64,000 bases of DNA from Hymenoscyphus infarciens (taxonomy: Eukaryota; Ascomycota; Leotiomycetes; Helotiales; Helotiaceae), in the NCBI GenBank assembly GCA_001414345.1, contig LLCB01000272.1, positions 1-64,000 on the forward strand, written 5' to 3'. Position numbers and translations under genes: made by a program. Below the pieces are notes generated by a model. It saw nothing but the letters and a program-made list of their open reading frames with translations, was not told the origin of the DNA and searched no databases. This document shows positions 56,919 through 64,000 of the stretch, one piece after another. Each line of letters opens with the position of its first letter. The stretch's first letter is position 1.

Positions 56919-57956
56919 CTAGCACTCGGCAAGAGTAGTGCCAGTAGCGCAAAGCTCGACATCGTTGTCAGTTCCATCGACCGTTCCCTGGCAATCGACG
57001 TTCAAAGGAGCGATGCAATCAGCACAGTTGTTGGTAGCAGTAAACTCGACACCGACACAATCTCCAGAAACTTCGAAAGAGAGCGCTTGGCCTGGGTTCT
57101 CGCCGGTGAGGGTTCCGCTTGACATATCAGAGGGCAAGTTGAAGTTGCAGGTGAAAGCCTCGAGTTGACGGAGAGTAACAACAATGTTTCCACAGTCAAG
57201 AGCGAGAGTGGCGCTGCTTCCGAGGGCTGGAGTTGGGAGAGTGATTGCGCTGGCGATTGAGACGTTGTCGCGGAATGCTGAGATCTCGAAAGCTGCGTCC
57301 CGGGTAACGAGAGAGCTTGTGCTGGCGGATTCTGTGAACTCGGATTCAATGGCTCTAGCACCGTTGGAACCCTTCTTGGCTGCAACAAAAGGAAGGATAG
57401 CCCCGACGATGGCTGAGATACCCCCAACAGCAGCTGCGGTGCCTGCCAATCTCCCCTTTGGCTCACGGGTTTCGAGTGAGACGGGTGTGAGCTTTAGGCT
57501 AACCCAAGTGGAGTTGCCTGACAAGGTCTCATTGGTCTCAATGGGTTTGGTTACTGTTGATGAACCTTTCTTGGGGAAGAGGAATGGGAGGACGGCTCCA
57601 GCAATGGCTCCGATGGCTCCAACTCCGACAGCGGTACTGGATAATCTGCCTGCTGGTTCTCTGGTGACGAGGGAGACAGGAGTGATCTTCGGGCTCAAAG
57701 ATGTGATCGAGTTTTTTGTGTTGGTGGCATTGGAGATCTCAGCGCCTTCAACGCTTGCAGTGTGAAAGAGGTAAGGAGCAGCGATGCCGGCTAATCCTGC
57801 AATAGCAGAAACAACACCGGCAGCGGCAGTCTTTTGGCCGTTCTTTGGCTCTCTGGTCTCGTTTTCTCTAGCGTTGAGATGGAATCTTGCTGGACTGGCC
57901 TCAGTAAAGGTGGAGAGGGCAACAATGGCAACGAGGGCGGAGTTCTTGAACTGCAT
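56919..57956 (-). CDS. Predicted secreted protein with three TREP/hydrophobic repeats and a Cys-rich C-terminus
   Basis: 345 residues from ATG at 57956; the frame is open upstream but the upstream part is low-complexity leader sequence, while MQFKNSALVAIVALSTFTEA is a clean signal peptide. Three units follow (about residues 30-220), each opening with TREP plus a basic residue and continuing into an Ala/Gly-rich hydrophobic stretch with small-xxx-small spacing: AAAGVVSAIAGLAGIAAPYL, VGVGAIGAIAGAVLPFLF and VGGISAIVGAILPFVA, the last two followed by KKGS. Asn-glycosylation sites lie between units. The last ~100 residues hold eight Cys (for example LDCG, FTCN, NNCADC, VDCQG). No enzyme or effector family recognised. 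No intron. A TATA box lies upstream at 58193-58202. Confidence 0.8.
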   Translation of the reverse strand: MQFKNSALVAIVALSTFTEASPARFHLNARENETREPKNGQKTAAAGVVSAIAGLAGIAAPYLFHTASVEGAEISNATNTKNSITSLSPKITPVSLVTREPAGRLSSTAVGVGAIGAIAGAVLPFLFPKKGSSTVTKPIETNETLSGNSTWVSLKLTPVSLETREPKGRLAGTAAAVGGISAIVGAILPFVAAKKGSNGARAIESEFTESASTSSLVTRDAAFEISAFRDNVSIASAITLPTPALGSSATLALDCGNIVVTLRQLEAFTCNFNLPSDMSSGTLTGENPGQALSFEVSGDCVGVEFTATNNCADCIAPLNVDCQGTVDGTDNDVELCATGTTLAEC

Positions 57957-59836
57957 GATGATAGATTTGGAAGAACTCGTTGGTGGTGAAGGTAGTTGTT
58001 GAAAGAGTGGTATGTGAATGTATGTAGAAGAGATGACTGGGTATATGTGTAAATTGGATGAATTCGTCTTCGAGAGAATCCAATGTGAAGACGAAAAGAG
58101 AAAAAGAGGAAAGAGATGAAGAAGAGAAGTGATGAATATGAAGAAGATGGTGATCACGAAAGAAAGGGAGATGATAGAGATATCTTGACATTCTTATATA
58201 TAATTCCCTTCAGACCTCATTCCCATCACCATTTCGCCCCACGCTCAGCACTCGCTCGCGATGTGCGGGGTTCAAACCACAAGCCTCAAAGATCACCATC
58301 CCCAGCCCTTCTAGAAATTCCCAATCTCTATACGACACATGGGGTGAATGGAGGGGATGGCGTCAATAGGCTTTCTGATTGGAGTTCGCGAATATTCAAG
58401 CATCGGGCGAGCCGAATATTGAGGCTCAAAATTTAGGAATAGACATAAGGTTTTTGGAAGCCCCTGGTCGTGTATCATAGTTCCAAGAAGAGATGCTTAG
58501 CATCCGATTAATGAACACCCTGAGATCTGCCACGTGATTAGAGGTAGATCATTCTGCTGGATAAGGAAGGTGATTACTTCTCACTAGTAGAGATGAGACT
58601 TTCAACCCACAGCTACATTTTTGATATTCGCTTGCTCCGGTTGTCATCTGAACTTGAGGATCAGAGCCGAGGCGGTTGTGACTGACAACTCTTTCATGTC
58701 GTAGACCATTACCTCTCCTGGGGACTCATGGGTTATGTATGTGTGCTCCCTAGTCTCTGAACGCAATCTTGACGATTCTGACGATGGAATACAAGTAGAA
58801 ATAAATGTCCATTGTGCCATCGTGGAGGTCAAAGTTGAACCTTACCTCCGTAAATTTCACGGGACGTTGGGTGCCGTGAAAGATTCAGGGATGTGATCTC
58901 CAAGTTTCAGCCTCACAGCGACCTTATGCTGTACAGTACTATACTAGGCGCGGCGTACCGTTGATGCGGGATTGATAGATACCCAACTGATTGTCCTGCT
59001 CAAACACCATCCTTTGGTAATCCCAGTGACTCGAGTATCCAGAGTGTTGAACAGCGTGCTGGTCTTGCTCGGAGAACACTTGATTCCCCACCTTTTTTGT
59101 ACGGAGTACACTTTTCTTCCATGTTTCTTGTGGTATTTTCACATAATAGAATATTTATATACTGATTTCGTCAGTATGGAGGCCTTCGAGACCATACGCG
59201 GGTTTGATAACTTTGATTTTTATATAGTAGCAAGACCCTACAAGGCTGGCTCTTTTAGTTCCGACGAAATGGCTCTTCGCCCGTCAGATGATGAGGAAAT
59301 TGTCCAGCTGAAGCTAGGCAAGGACAATCAATTCCTTTTGGCTTGAAAGGACTCTCTGATTTCTGTGGACTTCAAAGTTCGGACAGCACTAACAAGTAGT
59401 TAGTCTCAGGTGTAGCTAGCTACCTATCTTTTTCGAGGAGAAGGGGAGGCAAACAATGAATCAATGTCATCAAAATCTTTGTGCAAAACAATCCTGATGA
59501 AATATCTTCATCTTGAAGAGTCCACAGCAATCTGGTGAACCCATCTTTCTTGTGTTGTAAGCTCATTCCCCAGGGTCTACTAGTACATGGCCAAAAAGGG
59601 GCTAAACATACGCAGCTAAAACCCCCCCGGGTAAATGGATGTTAGCTGCCGAACTCCAGAGGTCTTGGCGACTTCGAGTCCTGGACAACACCCGACCATA
59701 CCTCCACCACTCCTCCTCTATACATAGCTTGCGCAGCTATGCACACCGACTCTCATTCTTCCTGTTAATGTCGAAGAATATTAGAGGCATTGCGCCTCAT
59801 AATCTACCCCCAATACCCACCTGAGTCAGAGTCCTC
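57957..59836. other. Intergenic between the secreted protein and PIK1
   Basis: 57957-58190 is the leader of the minus-strand gene, with many short CT-rich runs. A plus frame at 58972-59346 (124 codons) and minus frames nearby lack support. Nothing else recognised. Confidence 0.4.
58193..58202 (-). promoter_or_regulatory. TATA box of the secreted-protein gene
   Basis: Minus-strand TATATATAAG, about 240 nt before the ATG at 57956, followed by a CT-rich leader. This implies a 5' UTR of roughly 200 nt, normal for a strongly expressed secreted protein in these fungi. Confidence 0.45.
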
Positions 59837-62800
59837 ATGTCTTGGGAACTCCTGAAGCGCTTCATCGAGAGCGATGTATTCAACCAGAATCCATTCCTTT
59901 CCGTAGCCTACCTATCGTAAGGACCAACCCTCCCTTCTGGACCTCGCACATGTGCTGACACTGTGTGCAGGCGGTATGCGGACCACGTCGGAATCCACTA
60001 TGTATTGTGCTCCAAGCTCCGCCAATTCAGTTACGAAGAGATAGAGTTCTTCTTACCGCAGTTATGTCACCTCATAATAAGCGTCGACAACGAGTCTGTG
60101 GCCCTGGAGGAATTTATCTTGGACCTCTGCGAGGAATCTGTTAATGCAGCTCTGCTGGTATATTGTCTTCCCTTCAAGACTGAGCTAGGTGCTGACAAAA
60201 AATCATGACAGACTTTCTGGCTGTTCCAAACATACCTCCACGACCTCTCTCAAAACCCACAATCCGAAGCCTTTAAGACGTGTAGACGGATTTATAATAA
60301 AGTGCAGCATATCGTGTTTGGACTTTCGGAACCAGTGAGAAGTGAGAAGATCAAGGAGAACGTATTGCCAGTTACCGTACTAGCAAGTTTTGTGTTGGCA
60401 AGTGTAGCAGTGCCATTCTTGCCAAAATGGGCTGGACCTCTGGCGATTTCCCAGGCTCGGAAACCACAATCCACTGGGGATGTCATATCGGATGGTAGCC
60501 AGACGCAGCAGAAAATAGTTCGTAGCCATACAACCACACCAAGTACGACACGCTCGAAGAGGGGGAAGGAATCGAGAGTTGCGAGTGCGCCTTCCAATGC
60601 AGCAAATGGGACTCGTCCAAAACCAGCTCGTGCGAGTTCCGCAGAAAGACCCAAATCATCAGCCTCGACTCGAAAAGCCCTTCATGAACCTCGACCCCGC
60701 CCGGCTCATCTCGATTTAAAAACACTTGATCCTCGCCTCAGCTCTTCATCTTTGCCATTACCGGATTCTCGTTCTCCTCGGATGACTGCCACAAGACCCG
60801 TAACTCCCGCCACCGCAGGTCTTCCACAACGGCCGGCTGAGCCCCGAAGGCATTCACATATTTCAAGGCCTCTCACCCCTTCCGCCCTGTCAGATATACA
60901 AAAAGTCAAACTGCTAAGGCAGAATTATTTTCGCTGTGAAACACAATTTTTGACCGCTTTGGAAGACATATCCAACCGACTAGTAGTTGTTCCAAAGCCT
61001 GCACGGTTGAGTGCTCTGCGTGCCGAGCTTGCTCTTATTGCTCAAGATTTACCTGCTGAAGTGGATATACCCGTTATTTGTCCTGCGACGTTAGTAGATG
61101 GAGCGCCTAGCAAGAGTCGACATCACCGTATCGTCCGCTTAAATCCCGCTGAGGCAACCGTATTGAACAGTGCGGAGAAGGTGCCGTATCTTTTGATGGT
61201 GGAGGTATTGCGTGATGACTTTTCATTCGACCCTACCACTCAAGATAACCAGAGATTGCTTGTTAAGCTTTTGTCGGAACAAGGGAAGGGTCGCAAGAGG
61301 ATTTTTGACTTGTCAGAAGCAGCCCATATATCCAATGGGGCTAAGTTATCAGAAACCTCCCAAGATAGCGTCTTTGAGCCAATGTCTGGAGATTTGGGAA
61401 GCTCGCCCCTGATTAAATCATTCGACGAAGCCTCGCAATCGAAAGATAATATCCCCCCTGTCCCGAGTATGCCTCCCCGGCTATCTAGTGGTGCAACCAC
61501 CTTGTCTACTACATCAGTCCTCGAAACACCGAGGACATCCGGAACCTCCACATCTCGGTCGGGAAGTCCAGGATCTTCACGCAAAATGACACTTCCAAGT
61601 TATGGCAGATCCGGAGCGTCAGACCAACCTGACTTTTCGGCATTGGCTACTCATATGCGAACCGCGTCACAAATGCTGGCCCAATTAGACTCAACCAGTG
61701 GCAAAAGGCCAAAAAGCGAAGTTGCTGCAATCCGAGCCAAGATCATTGCCAGTATGCAAAGTTTGGAGGAACAAAGTTTTGAAGCAGATGACACCACAAA
61801 AACCCCTACCTTCGACGTTATTATGGCAAATGCGAACGTTGCTGCCGCAAACGTCGCTGCAGAGGATATTGATTCTGAGAATGTATCCGAGCCGACGCTC
61901 AATAGTGGAGCCGGCGCTGCCCGGATGGAAAATGACCAGAAAACTGGCGGCGTTCAAAGAAAAGGGGATAGAGAAGATCCAAGTGCTGCCACATTTGGTG
62001 AGGCTTGGAGTGTTAAGAAGGAAAGAATCCGAAAATCCTCACCTTACGGTTGGATGCCAAACTGGGATGTTCTCAGTGTCATTGTTAAGACTGGAGCCGA
62101 TTTGAGGCAAGAAGCCTTTGCCTGCCAGTTGATTCAGGCTTGTGATAAAATTTGGCGAGACGCCGAAACACCCGTATGGGTAAAGAGAATGAGAATCTTG
62201 GTGACTGGAGAATCATCTGGGCTCATCGAGACTATCACAAATGGTGTATCATTGCATTCTTTGAAACGAAGCTTGACGCTTGCAACCATCGAATCGGGAC
62301 AGAATCCTCGCAGACGGATTGCGACTCTGAAAGATCACTTCGTCAAGACGTTTGGCGCTCCTGAGACTGAAGCATACAAGGCTGCAGAGGATGCTTTCAA
62401 GCGATCACTTGCAGCGTATAGTATCATCTCATATATTCTACAACTCAAAGATCGACATAACGGCAATGTTCTTATCGACAATGAAGGTCATATTATTCAC
62501 ATTGATTTTGGATTTATGCTTTCTAACTCTCCGGGCTCCGTTGGGTTTGAAGCTGCACCTTTCAAATTGACACAAGATTATGTTGATGTTCTTGGGGGAG
62601 TGGGTTCCTCAGGTTTTGACGATTACAAGAAGTTATGTAAACAGGCTTTTCAAGGTAATGTTCTTCCCTCCGAGTTGTTATTTTGATTGCTAACGAGTTA
62701 CAGCCTTGCGGAGATCTGCAGACAACCTGATAGATCTCGTCAGCATGATGGGAGTTGAGTCGAAAATGCCGTGCTATTCTTATGGTGTTGCACAAGCTAC

Positions 62801-62997
62801 AACTAGTCTCAGACAACGGTTCCAACTTCAACTCAGCGCCGATGAGGCTGAGCAGTTTGTAGAAACTGATTTGATTGGGAAGTCGCTAGGGAGTTACTAC
62901 ACACGACTGCAAGTTTATCCTCTGCCCTGGGGAGGTTTGAAACTAACGTATCAACAGTTATGACACATTCCAATATCGCACGCAGGGGATATACTAG
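59837..62997 (+). CDS. PIK1: Phosphatidylinositol 4-kinase, PIK1 type (class III beta)
   Basis: Makes PI4P from phosphatidylinositol at the Golgi and nucleus, needed for secretion. Five exons, 59837-59916, 59971-60157, 60212-62654, 62704-62908 and 62958-62997, join to 984 residues, close to yeast Pik1 (about 1066). The last intron has a GC donor (CT|GCAAGT...CAACAG); using it restores the conserved end GSYYTRLYDTFQYRTQGIY, whereas reading through would give an unrelated tail. The helical PIK/LHU domain is N-terminal (WELLKRFIESDVFNQNPFLS, then RYADHVGIHYVLCSKLRQFS). A Ser/Pro-rich middle follows, then the kinase: PYGWMPNWDVLSVIVKTGAD (about 700), catalytic loop DRHNGNVLID (about 836) and HIDFGF (about 851). 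Start chosen as the first ATG that begins the helical domain. Confidence 0.95.
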
Positions 62998-64000
62998 GAG
63001 GCTGTTAATTGGCGTTGGATATCGTGGCATTTACAAATATTACTGGTAAAGGCAAAGGTAGATTCCCTAGGTAGTTAGTTTATGTGAGATACATGAGACA
63101 TGTTTAAAAGAGGGATCCAGGTACTGCCATGCGTATCTTGGTATCAAATTCCGACGAGTGTGAGCATCGCTATTTGTGGGCATGGTACTTGATAAGCTTC
63201 AATTTCATATTTGGACTTTTATTTGTTGTTCCCCAGTTCTCGCTACTGTCATCTCACTGCGTTCTACCTAATTTACCTAGAATATCCCCTCATCTTGAAT
63301 TCTACAGTTCGTTGCTCCGCCCTGCCATCGTCCCCCGTACACATCATCAAAGCTAATTTACTAAAAGTTTAGAACAATTGAATGGGATGAGAAGATCTAC
63401 TGGAAAAATTCAAATAATGGATATTTGCTATTTGAACTTATCCTATGCTACTCGGTTCAATTGACTTGATTGTACTAGAGCCTCTAGACCAATATCTTTT
63501 GATACCTGGCCTTTTACAACTCTCGCACTTGCCTAACTCTAGATTGTGAGTCTTGGGTAATCAAAAGTATTATTTGAGAAGTTTGGAAGGATCAGGATTG
63601 CTTTGTTCTTCTAAACGTTTTCGGAGGCGTAAGACTACCCGATCTAATTTTACTCTTACTTGTCGCTTCTTCTTGCTTCAATGACCACTTCGACAGAACA
63701 TCAATAACCCACCCCTACGACTCTCCGACTCTACAACTCTGTTTCCATGCCTTCTGATAGAATTTGGGTCCAACTTGTGCAGTCTGTCTATTGCATTATT
63801 CAGAATCGCTATTCACTGCGAATTTGACACAAGTGGTCTGAGGCTTGAGTCAAAAAAGTCATTCAGTCTTGATTTGGTCACCCACCTTCACACAGCAAAC
63901 ACATCCCCATATCCCTTTCCAATATCTGCAAGTACACTTTCCAGTTATACTGCTATGAACATAACTAGGGGACCATAGAGGCTGCGCGCTATATGAAAGC
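62998..64000. other. Right-end intergenic region
   Basis: 3' flank of PIK1 followed by ordinary intergenic sequence. 63640-63760 is pyrimidine-rich and could be the promoter of a gene beyond the window, but no convincing start or first exon is visible. Confidence 0.35.

Overview
The window looks like nuclear DNA of a filamentous ascomycete (Pezizomycotina; gene content and style suggest Leotiomycetes, but that placement is inference). The evidence is genes split by 48-190 bp introns, fungal versions of housekeeping proteins, and two AT-rich islands whose transposons carry saturated C-to-T/G-to-A changes at CpA/TpG, the signature of repeat-induced point mutation (RIP). I see no tRNA, rRNA or CRISPR array.

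Layout. 1-7550 is gene-bearing: an RGG-rich protein running off the left edge (-), TFIIE alpha (TFA1, +), a possible 58-codon gene (-), a seven-helix-type membrane protein (+) and a small hypothetical gene (+). 7551-17964 is AT-rich island 1: two elements with related inverted ends lie head to tail around a shared TA, first a 500-bp inverted-repeat element, then a 9.9-kb element. The second contains a RIP-destroyed Ty3/gypsy chromovirus plus another decayed long frame. 18897-30003 holds a 1413-residue repeat protein (-) and the ERAD ubiquitin ligase Doa10/SSM4 (+), which share a 1.4-kb divergent promoter region. 30004-35852 is gene-poor with a few weak or broken minus-strand genes. 35853-43833 is island 2: a complete but dead Ty1/copia-type element with 130-bp LTRs, a perfect 5-bp target duplication (GTAGA), a half-tRNA-type primer site, decayed gag-pol, and an additional decayed frame of about 560 codons downstream of pol that I cannot assign. 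45773-62997 holds UBP12-type deubiquitinase (-), a BCS1-type AAA ATPase (+), a secreted three-repeat protein (-) and the phosphatidylinositol 4-kinase PIK1 (+).

Most genes are unrelated housekeeping genes (transcription initiation, ER-associated degradation, deubiquitination, a BCS1-type ATPase, Golgi/nuclear phosphoinositide signalling), each with its own promoter; there is no sign of a metabolite cluster. The novel material lies in the islands (extra copia frame, tandem TIR elements sharing TA, RIP stopping inside the LTRs) and in two repeat-built proteins of unknown function. Exon boundaries were worked out by hand from splice sites and reading-frame continuity; two genes need GC-AG introns. 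Family assignments come from recognised motifs, not from a database search.
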